The notes under the pieces are model-generated. The model was not told the origin of the DNA. It worked only from the letters and a program-made list of their open reading frames with translations, and ran no database searches. Shown here piece by piece: positions 1 through 7,799 of a stretch of 64,000 nt of DNA. Every line of letters starts with the position of its first letter. Positions within the stretch are counted from its first letter, which is position 1. Origin of the DNA: Rossellomorea aquimaris (lineage in GTDB: Bacteria; Bacillota; Bacilli; Bacillales; Bacillaceae_B); NCBI RefSeq assembly GCF_035590735.1, contig NZ_CP141595.1, positions 2,327,001 to 2,391,000 on the forward strand, written 5' to 3'. A program made the translations under genes and the position numbers.

Positions 1-1
1 G

Positions 2-688
2 GACTTCAGGATCATTTCAATTGATGCACCTGGCCATGGTAAAACCCCTCCTTTTGATAAAGGTGAAGACTATGAAATGGTCAAGATGGCAGGTTGGATA
101 AATGAAGTAATTGAACTTCTTGAAATAGATTCTTTTTACTTTTTATCTCATTCATGGGGAAGTTTTGTCGCCCTTTACTATGCTGCAAGTTACCCTTATC
201 GGGTCCGCGATAGTATATTAATAGATGGAGGCTACCAGGGGAAACGACATTCGAACCAAACCGCAGAAGAGGAAGTTGATTTCTATAACCACGACTTTGA
301 ACAGGTTTGGGAATCATGGGAAGACTTCCTGGCCCTAGTCAAAAGTGAAACATTAAACTGGAGCACCTTAAAGATGGAGGCTGCGAAAGATCTTTGTCTC
401 TATAAAGATAACCGATATTATTGGCATGCACGTGGTAGTACTGCCGGTCACATCATAAGGGCCATGCACAAGGATGAAGCAGAGGATATTTATCACAAGC
501 TGGACTGTTCGATTCTATTATTAAAAGCAACCCTTCCCCATAGCATGGAGGAAAGCCGAAATAATACCGCGGCCATTTTCAAGGAAAAAACCAGGGGTGA
601 AGTAAAGTCGATTCCCGAAACCACTCATCTACTGCATTGGGACCGTCCTGAGACTGTAGTGAGGGAAATCAGGAACCGCTGGAAATAG
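2..688 (+). CDS. alpha/beta hydrolase, 5' end outside window
   Basis: The reading frame is open from the first bases of the window, so the true start lies upstream. It begins with a DAPGHGKT stretch, the usual oxyanion-loop/strand-4 region of alpha/beta hydrolases. The nucleophile elbow SHSWGS (Ser in the middle) follows, and a TTHLLHWDRP motif near the C terminus supplies the likely catalytic His. The substrate cannot be told from sequence. It is a cytosolic enzyme with no signal peptide in the visible part. An acetyltransferase gene follows 25 bases later and may be co-transcribed. Confidence 0.85.
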   Translation, partial: DFRIISIDAPGHGKTPPFDKGEDYEMVKMAGWINEVIELLEIDSFYFLSHSWGSFVALYYAASYPYRVRDSILIDGGYQGKRHSNQTAEEEVDFYNHDFEQVWESWEDFLALVKSETLNWSTLKMEAAKDLCLYKDNRYYWHARGSTAGHIIRAMHKDEAEDIYHKLDCSILLLKATLPHSMEESRNNTAAIFKEKTRGEVKSIPETTHLLHWDRPETVVREIRNRWK

Positions 689-713
689 AAAAAAAAGAGG
701 AGACACTCATTCA

Positions 714-1178
714 ATGATTCTATTACAACCAATGAAAGACCACGAATATACTCTTTGGATTCAAGATTCCATTAAAGAGTACGCAGAGGAAAAGACGAAA
801 GCCGGTAACTTCCAAAAGGAAACTTCTTTGCAACAGGCTGAAAACGAATTTAATCAATTACTGCCGGATGGACTTGAGTCAAAGGATCATTATTTGTTTA
901 CTTTAATTGATGGTGAAAACCAGAAAGACGTAGGCACTTTATGGATTAACGTAAAGGAGGACGGTAAAGAAGCATTCATTTATGACATCAAGATTCATGA
1001 AAGCAAAAGAGGGAAGGGATATGGAAAAGAAGCCTTAAAGTCCCTGGACTCATTTGCGAGGGAAAAAGATATATCAAAAATATCGCTGCATGTTTTTGGT
1101 CATAACAAAGTGGCTCTTTCCTTGTACCACAATACAGGGTTCGAAGTGACCAATGTTTTGATGTCAAAGACTCTTTAA
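714..1178 (+). CDS. GNAT family N-acetyltransferase
   Basis: A 154-residue protein of usual GNAT length. The acetyl-CoA pyrophosphate-binding motif A is visible as ESKRGKGYGKEAL around residues 95-108, followed by the N-terminal part of motif B (GHNKVALSLYHNTGFE) where a Tyr usually serves as general acid. The start ATG follows a GAGGAG ribosome binding site. The acceptor substrate is unknown. It sits 25 bases after the hydrolase gene and is closed by a GC stem with a T run. Confidence 0.85.
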   Translation: MILLQPMKDHEYTLWIQDSIKEYAEEKTKAGNFQKETSLQQAENEFNQLLPDGLESKDHYLFTLIDGENQKDVGTLWINVKEDGKEAFIYDIKIHESKRGKGYGKEALKSLDSFAREKDISKISLHVFGHNKVALSLYHNTGFEVTNVLMSKTL

Positions 1179-1187
1179 GTTCGAACA

Positions 1188-1217
1188 AAGGACACCACTC
1201 CTATCCGGTGTCTTTTT
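1188..1217 (+). terminator. Rho-independent terminator
   Basis: A GACACC/GGTGTC stem with a ten-base loop is followed by TTTTT, just after the acetyltransferase stop codon. Confidence 0.75.
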
Positions 1218-1382
1218 CCATGTAATGGAGGCCATGCAACTTGACTGCATCCAGTGATAAATACAGTTATAATGACTGTTATTTTTCAATAGGAAATGTC
1301 GGAACTAATCATTAAATGGTTGTACTAAGCCTGATCATCATATTCCTTTCCATATTTCTAAAGAAAAGAAAGGAGGATCCTT

Positions 1383-1805
1383 ATGAGAATCGTAGGATAT
1401 GCACTAATAGACGATTTGGAATCTCTTATACAAATTGATTGTCAAGTGATTGGAAACGAAAGCAGACGTGATCAAATCCAGGAGGCAATCTTAGAAAAGA
1501 GATGTTTAGTCGTTAGAGAGGGAGAGACTAATGCCGGGTTTCTTATATTTAACAACCACTTTTTCGGAAACACTTTCGTCTGTCTCATCATTGTTTCACC
1601 AGAGGAAAGAAGGAAGGGCAATGCCTCTTTACTATTGAAACATGTTGAAGAAATATCGCCGTCAGATAAAATATTTTCGTCTACTAATCAATCAAACCGG
1701 CAAATGCAAAAAACATTTCAAGGAAACGGCTTTTCTCAAAGTGGAAAGATCGAAAACCTGGACCCGGGGGACCCGGAGATTGTTTACTATAAACAAAGAA
1801 GATAG
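1383..1805 (+). CDS. GNAT-like acetyltransferase, short
   Basis: A 140-residue protein preceded by AAAGGAGG. SPEERRKGNASLLLKHVE around residues 73-90 is the acetyl-CoA-binding motif A. The C-terminal half is short, but QKTFQGNGFSQSGKIENL resembles the usual beta6-beta7 region of GNAT enzymes. The substrate is unknown. A 43-residue membrane peptide gene starts 17 bases downstream, so the two may share a transcript. Confidence 0.75.
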   Translation: MRIVGYALIDDLESLIQIDCQVIGNESRRDQIQEAILEKRCLVVREGETNAGFLIFNNHFFGNTFVCLIIVSPEERRKGNASLLLKHVEEISPSDKIFSSTNQSNRQMQKTFQGNGFSQSGKIENLDPGDPEIVYYKQRR

Positions 1806-1822
1806 GAAAGGGAGGTCATGGA

Positions 1823-1954
1823 GTGGTTATCATTTTAGCCATTTTTCTATTAATCTATTCATTTGATTTCACCAAATTCAGAAAGCAAAATCAAACCATG
1901 ATTGAACAAAATGAGAGAATTATTAAACTTCTCGAGAAAATTAAGAATAAATAA
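1823..1954 (+). CDS. small membrane-anchored peptide
   Basis: A 43-residue frame with a GTG start placed 7 bases after GGGAGGT. The N terminus (VIILAIFLLIYSF) is one hydrophobic segment. The rest is charged and helical (KQNQTMIEQNERIIKLLEKI) and could form a short coiled coil. It is too small for family assignment by eye. The strong ribosome binding site and the sensible membrane-plus-helix composition argue that it is expressed. Confidence 0.55.
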   Translation: MVIILAIFLLIYSFDFTKFRKQNQTMIEQNERIIKLLEKIKNK

Positions 1955-1992
1955 TACATAAGGAAGCAGGCCCCCCAATAAAGAGCCTAGCT

Positions 1993-2382
1993 TCAATCGA
2001 TTGTAATGTAATCCTCATCCAGGCTTTCTACGCCCTGATCGAACGTCAGCTTCGTTTTAAAGAGGTAGCGAACCCCGTTTTCTTCGGAGTATGGCAGTGA
2101 TTTAGGAATCCGGTAGGTGAAGGATAATTTGTTTCGTTCTTCAGCTTTAATGCTCTCAGATTTTAAAACGGTAGTTGAATCAATGATTTTTTCTTCCTTG
2201 CCATTATTATCAAGCATCACCAGGTCACATTCCACCCGCCTCAGCTTTTGTTCGATAATCCCTCCTTCTAAAAAGAAGTATCCTTGTAAAAGTTCTCCTT
2301 GCTTGAACGAGTTTTTAGGTAAAACTAGATCAATCTTGGCTGAACCTATTCCAAAGAGAGACATATATTTACGTAAAATCAT
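1993..2382 (-). CDS. single-domain Spo0M-like protein
   Basis: A 129-residue protein starting FGIGSAKIDLVLPKNSFKQGE, which matches the opening of Spo0M (arrestin-like beta-sandwich: GIGAAKVDT..., then a GGxxEQ turn, here GGIIEQKL). Bacillus subtilis Spo0M has two such halves in about 258 residues; only the N-terminal half is present here. Spo0M is known as a sporulation-control protein, and the role of the half-length form is not known. The start codon overlaps the stop of an upstream FbpB-like gene by one base (TAATG), so translation is probably coupled. A second half-length homologue lies at 10608-11003. Confidence 0.75.
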   Translation of the reverse strand: MILRKYMSLFGIGSAKIDLVLPKNSFKQGELLQGYFFLEGGIIEQKLRRVECDLVMLDNNGKEEKIIDSTTVLKSESIKAEERNKLSFTYRIPKSLPYSEENGVRYLFKTKLTFDQGVESLDEDYITID

Positions 2383-2519
2383 TAGGCATTCTCCTTATTT
2401 GTTGAAGTATATTTATTATCTATTTTAGCTTCGATTTTGTTCATCTCATTTTTATCGTTTAATATTTCATTTCTGTTCTGCTCTATAAGTTGAGAGAGGT
2501 TTGTTTTTAATTTTTTCAT
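2382..2519 (-). CDS. FbpB-family small basic-type protein
   Basis: A 45-residue peptide too short for most gene callers. The pattern LIEQNRNEILNDKNEMNKIE matches the small FbpB/FbpC-type proteins (Fur-regulated basic proteins: L-x2-ENK-x2-ILxD-x4-IE). An AAAGGAAG ribosome binding site lies upstream. Its stop overlaps the start of the Spo0M-like gene. In B. subtilis, FbpB acts with the Fur-regulated sRNA FsrA; I see no clear Fur box here, so iron control is only inferred from the family. A paralogue lies at 63766-63912. Confidence 0.6.
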   Translation of the reverse strand: MKKLKTNLSQLIEQNRNEILNDKNEMNKIEAKIDNKYTSTNKENA

Positions 2520-2554
2520 TGTCCATTACTTCCTTTCAATATGAGGTGATATAG

Positions 2555-2625
2555 AAAAAGACCTTTACCGGAATTGGTAAAGGTCTTTTTAGACATATAT
2601 AAACCTTCACCAACTGGTAAAGGTC
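2555..2625. repeat. tandem hairpins with GGTAAAGGTC arms
   Basis: Positions 2555-2569 and 2576-2590 form a perfect 15-bp stem (core GACCTTTACC) around the loop GGAATT, with A and T runs outside so it could terminate in both directions. A second, weaker copy at 2602-2624 repeats the same arms (ACCTTCACC-AACT-GGTAAAGGT). It lies 36 bases upstream of the FbpB-like start and may act on that transcript as a leader hairpin or operator. Confidence 0.5.
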
Positions 2626-2755
2626 TCGCTAACAACATGGTTGTCAATAAAGCCGAGAGTGAAACACTCTGTAATGACGACTTTATTGTTACAGCTACTC
2701 CCCTTTAGGAGAATATTAAATTATGAGACTATCATAATCGATGGGGGGCGGGTTG

Positions 2756-3526
2756 TCAATGAATTTGGATATTGGGGTGAATTGACGAGATTTTATGTCC
2801 TGTTACCTCGTCAATGTTTTTACTCAACTCATCATACCACTTCTTGGTTTCTCTAGGGTTTTCACCATTCAAGAAGATATGTTGATCATTCACCCGGATA
2901 TAAATATACGGAGCTTCCTTGTGTATAAACAGCAAGCTTTTCCCATAACCTTTCACTTTGAATTGTCCTTTGGACATGGTGGAAAGACCGAATCCGTTGA
3001 TTTTCCAGGTGACTTCAGGCATATCTTCCATTAACTCGACCTTTTCAACCTCTTCAAGCTGCCACACGTCTCCATACAAACCAGTGACCTCAAATTCCTC
3101 ATCCTTAACGATCAAATCATATTTTTCATACCCGAGATACGTGAGGACACTCACAAACCCTAAAACAACCACAAACAAAGTAGAACTAATCCAGAAACTT
3201 CTTTTCCTTTTTTCTGAAACCTCAAATTTGGATAGATATACAAACCCCCCCATTAAAAAGACAAGCATAAAGCCAAATTGAATTTCTATTAAAAATGGAA
3301 AAGAGGTGAAAGCAAGGGGAAGAAGGATAAGCATTCCGACCGCAGTATAAATCATTAACGATCCGGTCTTTTGAGGATAGCCATTTTTAATCAACTCTTC
3401 TTGTTCTGTCATACTCCGCGTCACATAGCCTGAAATCAGCCAATAATTTTTTTTAACTCGGATCGCCCATCCTAAGATCGAAAAAAGAACTATAACAATT
3501 AGTTGAATCCCAATCATGACTCCCAT
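2756..3526 (-). CDS. membrane protein with DUF3784-like N terminus and PH-like domain
   Basis: 256 residues. An N-terminal membrane helix is followed by WLISGY and two to three more hydrophobic segments (to about residue 125), the layout of DUF3784 membrane proteins. The C-terminal part (YDLIVKDEEFEVTGLYGDVW... then a repeated strand pattern) reads like a bacterial PH domain facing the cytosol. The start follows GGAGGA. Function unknown. The gene stands alone on this strand. Confidence 0.6.
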   Translation of the reverse strand: MGVMIGIQLIVIVLFSILGWAIRVKKNYWLISGYVTRSMTEQEELIKNGYPQKTGSLMIYTAVGMLILLPLAFTSFPFLIEIQFGFMLVFLMGGFVYLSKFEVSEKRKRSFWISSTLFVVVLGFVSVLTYLGYEKYDLIVKDEEFEVTGLYGDVWQLEEVEKVELMEDMPEVTWKINGFGLSTMSKGQFKVKGYGKSLLFIHKEAPYIYIRVNDQHIFLNGENPRETKKWYDELSKNIDEVTGHKISSIHPNIQIH

Positions 3527-3568
3527 GCACGTTCCTCCACTCAGTGTATAGATAGTATATTTACGATT

Positions 3569-3784
3569 TTATATTGATATGGTTTCAATTATTTGGTGTT
3601 TATCCGGACGATAAATCAAGTAATGCCCAATAAGCTCATTTTCGATTAACCCATCCCGTGTATAATAAATTCTTAAATTATCGCTGGATGCAGGAATCGA
3701 GCTGAAAAATAAAGAACTATGTGGGTAGAATAATATGTGAGTATCAGAAAGGGGAAGTAGGATGTATGAATTGAAAACAAAACA
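3569..3784 (-). pseudogene. possible gene remnant (C-terminal fragment)
   Basis: A frame on the minus strand is open for about 70 codons and ends at 3569. Its last part (DNLRIYYTRDGLIENELIGH and onward) reads like a normal protein C terminus, but no ATG, GTG or TTG with a ribosome binding site precedes it, and its upstream end runs into the 5' end of the gene at 3762. It may be the remnant of a gene overwritten by the neighbour, or chance. Confidence 0.25.
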
Positions 3785-4184
3785 AAATGACAGCAGTGTG
3801 TTTGAATTTATCGAAGCAGTAGAGAACGCAAAAAAACGTGAGGATGCCTATAAACTGCTGGATATTTTCACAGAGACGACGGGGTTTGAAGCCAAAATGT
3901 GGGGACCGAGCATTATCGGGTTCGGTTCTTATCATTACAAATATAAAACCGGGCACGAAGGGGATGCTCCGTTAGTCGGATTTTCACCGAGAAAAGCGAA
4001 AATAAGTCTATATTTTGCACCAGGGGACCCTGAAAGGGAAAAAGTATTAAACTCTTTCGGTAAACATACAACCGGAAAAGCTTGCGTGTATATAAACAAA
4101 GTAGCAGATATCGACCAAGAAGTTTTGAAACAGTTGATTAATCAATCTGTGAGCTTTCTTCAAAAGACGTATCCGAATCCATAA
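3762..4184 (+). CDS. DUF1801 (YdhG-like) domain protein
   Basis: A 140-residue cytosolic protein. MWGPSIIGFGSYHYKYKTG and FSPRKAKISLYF are the characteristic conserved blocks of the DUF1801/YdhG-like family. The start follows GGGGAAG. The molecular function of the family is not established. The gene is monocistronic, with a terminator hairpin directly after the stop. Confidence 0.8.
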   Translation: MYELKTKQNDSSVFEFIEAVENAKKREDAYKLLDIFTETTGFEAKMWGPSIIGFGSYHYKYKTGHEGDAPLVGFSPRKAKISLYFAPGDPEREKVLNSFGKHTTGKACVYINKVADIDQEVLKQLINQSVSFLQKTYPNP

Positions 4185-4191
4185 ACAGGAT

Positions 4192-4238
4192 AATAAGGAG
4201 GAATTAGTATAAATACCATGACTAATTCCTTATTTTTA
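4192..4238 (+). terminator. Rho-independent terminator
   Basis: AATAAGGAGGAATTAGT pairs with ACTAATTCCTTATT and a T-rich tail follows. Weak GC content but a long stem. Confidence 0.6.
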
Positions 4239-4380
4239 TAGAATGGAATCTTAAGATTTGAAATCCCAAAGATTATCCTATAATATTAATCTCGAATTAA
4301 AACTATTTCAGTTCGAGGTAATGGAATTTGTTTTACTGGACTGGATGATGAAATTCACAATCAGAAAGGGACGATTCAAC

Positions 4381-5016
4381 ATGACAAAGGTTTTATTCAT
4401 TACAGCACATCCGCACGATGATACACAATCCTATAGCATGGCAGTAGGAAAAGCATTTATTGACACATATAAAGAGGCAAATCCAACTCACGAAGTGGTG
4501 AATGTAGACTTATACAAAGAAAACATTCCACAAATTGACGCTGACGTATTCAGTGGCTGGGGAAAATTACAATCCGGGCAAGGATTTGAAGAGCTTTCAC
4601 AAGAAGAACAAGCAAAAGTAGGCCGACTTGGTGAATTATCAGATCAATTTGTTGAAGCTGATAAATATATATTTGTTACTCCATTCTGGAACTTCTCCTT
4701 CCCTCCAGTAATGAAGGCATATATTGATTCTGTGTCCGTTGCTGGGAAGGCATTTAAATATACAGAACAGGGACCAGTTGGGCTATTAACTGACAAAAAA
4801 GCTCTTCATATTCAAGCTCGCGGAGGTATTTACTCTGAAGGACCAGCTGCAGCAATGGAAATGGGTCACCGCTATCTTGACGTGATGATGCAGTTCTACG
4901 GAGTTCCTTCGTTCGAAGGTCTATTCGTAGAAGGTCATGCAGCAATGCCTGACAAAGCTGAAGAAATCAAAGCAAATGCGATTGCAAGAGCTAAGGATTT
5001 GGCCCAAACTTTCTAA
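4381..5016 (+). CDS. azoR: FMN-dependent NADH:azoreductase
   Basis: 211 residues from ATG 4381 (after GAAAGGGACG). The frame is open further upstream, but the family starts at [19 protein letters not shown], so the longer start is unlikely. The flavodoxin-like fold is recognisable: the phosphate-binding loop near residue 10-18, the FMN-contacting [17 protein letters not shown] block around residue 100, and ARGGIYSEG. Such enzymes reduce quinones and azo compounds with NADH as a detoxifying cytosolic homodimer. It is a single gene with its own terminator. Confidence 0.9.
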   Translation: MTKVLFITAHPHDDTQSYSMAVGKAFIDTYKEANPTHEVVNVDLYKENIPQIDADVFSGWGKLQSGQGFEELSQEEQAKVGRLGELSDQFVEADKYIFVTPFWNFSFPPVMKAYIDSVSVAGKAFKYTEQGPVGLLTDKKALHIQARGGIYSEGPAAAMEMGHRYLDVMMQFYGVPSFEGLFVEGHAAMPDKAEEIKANAIARAKDLAQTF

Positions 5017-5023
5017 CAGTGAG

Positions 5024-5055
5024 AAAGAGTCGACTCCGGTTGGCTCTTTTTTTAT
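5024..5055 (+). terminator. Rho-independent terminator
   Basis: AAAGAGTC pairs with GGCTCTTT (one wobble), followed by a run of Ts after the azoreductase stop. Confidence 0.7.
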
Positions 5056-5132
5056 TTCTTCTAAAAATGAAACCATCTTCACTTTAATTTCGTATGAGAA
5101 CATATAGAAGGAAGAAAAAAGGAGGAAAAAGA

Positions 5133-5312
5133 ATGAAAGAACAATTTTATATCGATATTGAGCTTACTGATTCATTATCAGAAACATTACAAAATCTTGT
5201 TGATACTAAAAGAGCTGAAACGGGATCTCACAATGTTTTCATCCAAAATGTCATTCCATTAGGAGACACACGTTTCACGGTTATATTAGAAGTGGTTCAG
5301 GAAATCTATTAA
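5133..5312 (+). CDS. hypothetical small protein (59 aa)
   Basis: The start is ATG 5133 because AAAAGGAGG lies directly before it; upstream codons in frame are Lys/Arg-rich non-coding sequence. The 59-residue protein is acidic and reads as alternating helix and strand (FYIDIELTDSLSETLQNL, then RFTVILEVVQEIY). I do not recognise the family. It ends 44 bases before a bidirectional terminator that separates it from the convergent LysM-CAP gene. Confidence 0.6.
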   Translation: MKEQFYIDIELTDSLSETLQNLVDTKRAETGSHNVFIQNVIPLGDTRFTVILEVVQEIY

Positions 5313-5355
5313 TCTTATCAGAGAGAACTTCACCGTATTACTCTGCTCAAAAGCT

Positions 5356-5397
5356 GTAAAAAAAGAGAGAGACCCTCATTAACTATCGAGGGTCTCA
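5356..5397 (-). terminator. terminator between convergent genes
   Basis: A perfect GAGACCCTC/GAGGGTCTC stem at 5369-5396. On the minus strand it is followed by a long T run, so it mainly ends the LysM-CAP gene. Confidence 0.75.
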
Positions 5398-5402
5398 TCA
5401 CT

Positions 5403-6032
5403 CTATCTCTTTATAAACATTTGCGTCCAATAATGACCGTACGATCCACCCTTCACATAACCTACTCCGATTTCTGTATATGTCGGAGAAAGGATATTTT
5501 TTTTGTGTCCTTCGCTGTTCATCCATGCTTCAACTACTTCGGCAGGTGTTCTTTGCCCAGCCGCAATGTTTTCACCTGCTGCTTGATAGGAAATTCCGAA
5601 ATCCTTCATCATTTGGAAAGGAGATCCATATGTCGGGGATGTGTGGCTGAAATAGTTCTTCGCAATCATGTCTTCTGACTTATAACGTGCCACACGTGAT
5701 AATTCCCAATTTTCCTTCAGTGGAGGCAAACCAACTTTTGATCGTTCCTGGTTTACCAGCTTCACCACTTCGTATGTATAACTTTCAGCTGTTTGATTAG
5801 CTCCTGGTATATTAAGGGTTTGTCCAGGATAAATCATATTTGGGTTGCTGATATTCGGGTTTGCCGAGATCAACTCAGATACACCCACCTGATGCTTTAC
5901 GGCAATCTTCCACATTGTATCTCCATAACTCACAGTATACGTACCTGCTGCGGAAACCTTAGAAGCTTGACCAAAACCAATGACAAAAGTGACAGATAAC
6001 AATAAGATAGATAAAAGTTTTAAAGTTTTCAT
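5403..6032 (-). CDS. secreted LysM and CAP (SCP) domain protein
   Basis: 209 residues with a signal peptide (positive start, hydrophobic core, SKVSAAG cleavage region near residue 29). One LysM domain (YTVSYGDTMWKIAVKH ... NIP, residues 32-77) binds peptidoglycan. A CAP domain follows (LVNQERSKVGLPPL, YFSHTSP, GENIAAG, MNSEGHKKNIL, GVGY), with the family His and Glu residues in place. It resembles YkwD and other spore or wall-associated CAP proteins of bacilli; the exact role is unknown. Monocistronic. Confidence 0.88.
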   Translation of the reverse strand: MKTLKLLSILLLSVTFVIGFGQASKVSAAGTYTVSYGDTMWKIAVKHQVGVSELISANPNISNPNMIYPGQTLNIPGANQTAESYTYEVVKLVNQERSKVGLPPLKENWELSRVARYKSEDMIAKNYFSHTSPTYGSPFQMMKDFGISYQAAGENIAAGQRTPAEVVEAWMNSEGHKKNILSPTYTEIGVGYVKGGSYGHYWTQMFIKR

Positions 6033-6288
6033 AGTTCTATTGAAATATAATTCTGTTAATTTTGAAACAGGTAGTTGTTACCACCTTTCCCCTAATCCCA
6101 TTAAATCAACATATAGTAAATATTACTAGGATATTTTCAAAGTGAACGGTGGTGACTATATAATCAGAACCAATTAAATACCAAATCATGGTCGTTTTTC
6201 GGTATAATGGAAAATAGTAACTATTAGAGGGACATATGATTACTAAAATAGTAATGTACGTTTTATATATTGTAAGGAGGTCAACACT

Positions 6289-7050
6289 ATGAGAGTTTCA
6301 TTATTTGAAAGTTTTTTAAATGATGTGGAAAAACATTTCTCTGGATGGGATTTTTCCTTTGTCACCGAAACCGGCCGTATGGGATCTGGAATGATTTCCT
6401 GGTCGTATGGAAGTATGATCATTCCACTGATACGGAATGCGAACTCAATGCTCGATATGGGGACGGGGGGAGGAGAGCTGCTTTCTAAACTACAGCCCTT
6501 TCCACCATCTGTTTGTGCAACAGAAGGATACGCCCCTAACCTTCCTGTGGCCAAGGAATGCCTGGAGCCATTAGGCGTTAGAGTAGTAGGTATCGACGGG
6601 GACGAAAACCTTCCATTTGAAACAAACCAATTCGACTTGATCATCAACAAACACGAATCCTATTCTCCTGGTGAAGTGAATCGGATATTATCTCCAGGAG
6701 GCATCTTTCTGACTCAACAGGTGGGTGGAGAGGACTGCAATGATATCAATGAAGCTCTCGGTGCTCCGATCAATGAAGAGTTTCTGCATTGGAACCTGGA
6801 ATATGCCCATGAGCAATTGAGAGAAGAGGGTTTTGAAATTCTTTTTTCTCAGGAAGAATTTTCTTCCCAACGATTTTATGATATTGGTGCATTAGTCTAT
6901 TACTTGAAAGCCATCCCTTGGCAGGTCCCTGATTTCAGTGTGGAAAAATATCATGAATCATTGTTCACGATTCATCAATCCATTGAAGAACGAGGATTCT
7001 TTGAAGCAAAACAAAATCGTTTCCTCCTGAAAGCGCGAAGTCAATATTAA
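6289..7050 (+). CDS. class I SAM-dependent methyltransferase
   Basis: 253 residues preceded by TAAGGAGG. Motif I is MLDMGTGGGELLSKL (residues 57-71), followed by an acidic residue pair in the ATEGY block and FDLIINKHESYSP, where motif II/III would be. LSPGGIFLTQQVGGED is the usual post-III strand. Methyltransf_25/11-type fold. The substrate is unknown. A hairpin at 7055-7075 (AAGATAA/TTATCTT) may weakly terminate it. Confidence 0.85.
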   Translation: MRVSLFESFLNDVEKHFSGWDFSFVTETGRMGSGMISWSYGSMIIPLIRNANSMLDMGTGGGELLSKLQPFPPSVCATEGYAPNLPVAKECLEPLGVRVVGIDGDENLPFETNQFDLIINKHESYSPGEVNRILSPGGIFLTQQVGGEDCNDINEALGAPINEEFLHWNLEYAHEQLREEGFEILFSQEEFSSQRFYDIGALVYYLKAIPWQVPDFSVEKYHESLFTIHQSIEERGFFEAKQNRFLLKARSQY

Positions 7051-7160
7051 TGAAAGATAATGAAACCTTATCTTATATATAATCGTAAAAAGGATAGGAA
7101 GATGTCAAAAAACACTAATCTTAACACTTACCACGTTCACTTCAAAGGGGGTACTTCACT

Positions 7161-7799
7161 ATGTGGATCAACTTATTCTTCATCGTTATCTTCATCATCG
7201 GAATCGTTTATCTCATACGTTTTCGATTTAACCTAAAATATGCCGCTGAAATAGCATGCAATGCCCTGTATCCAGCCAATGAAAAAGATATGAACAGTAT
7301 TGTGATTCCAAGCGAGTTCAAGGTGATGGAGCCTTTAACAAAGGGAACAAAATCATATCAGTGGGTGAAATGGGGGACGGTCGGTGTCATAACCCTATTA
7401 ACTGCTTTATTAGCGGTTGTATACTCGACCGAGATGCTTCATCAATCTATTTTCAGCATTGTCCATCTCTTTTTCATCCTGATCAGCTCCATTAAACACC
7501 GCGGGAATTTTTATTTGTTAGCTGAAGGTCTTATACTGAACGGCTATTATGTGCCGTGGGGCAGGGTGAAAGGGTATGAAGTAGAAAAGATTATTAAGTG
7601 GCACGAGCTTTACGGCCTAGATGACAAAATCAATTACGGCTACAAATTAGTGGTGAAAGTCAAAAACAAATGGTTCCAGCCACAATTTGTAGTGGTTAGA
7701 GATCAGGTCCAATTGGATCGAATTCTAACTCTGTTAGAAAAGCATGGTGTGGAGAGCATAAGAGGAACATCCCACATTCCTGTATCTAAGGATGTTTAA
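7161..7799 (+). CDS. membrane protein with PH-like C-terminal domain
   Basis: 212 residues with three predicted membrane segments: residues 3-20, about 72-90 and 95-112. A soluble C-terminal part follows (LLAEGLILNGYYVPWGRVKGYEVE) that reads like a bacterial PH domain of the type found in DUF5673-like proteins. The start follows AAAGGGGG. Its last four bases overlap the end of the convergent beta-propeller gene. Function unknown. Confidence 0.55.
   Translation: MWINLFFIVIFIIGIVYLIRFRFNLKYAAEIACNALYPANEKDMNSIVIPSEFKVMEPLTKGTKSYQWVKWGTVGVITLLTALLAVVYSTEMLHQSIFSIVHLFFILISSIKHRGNFYLLAEGLILNGYYVPWGRVKGYEVEKIIKWHELYGLDDKINYGYKLVVKVKNKWFQPQFVVVRDQVQLDRILTLLEKHGVESIRGTSHIPVSKDV

Noticed and set aside
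4258..4380. Longer start of the azoreductase
   Set aside because: The flavodoxin-like fold begins at [11 protein letters not shown], and the added residues have no ribosome binding site.
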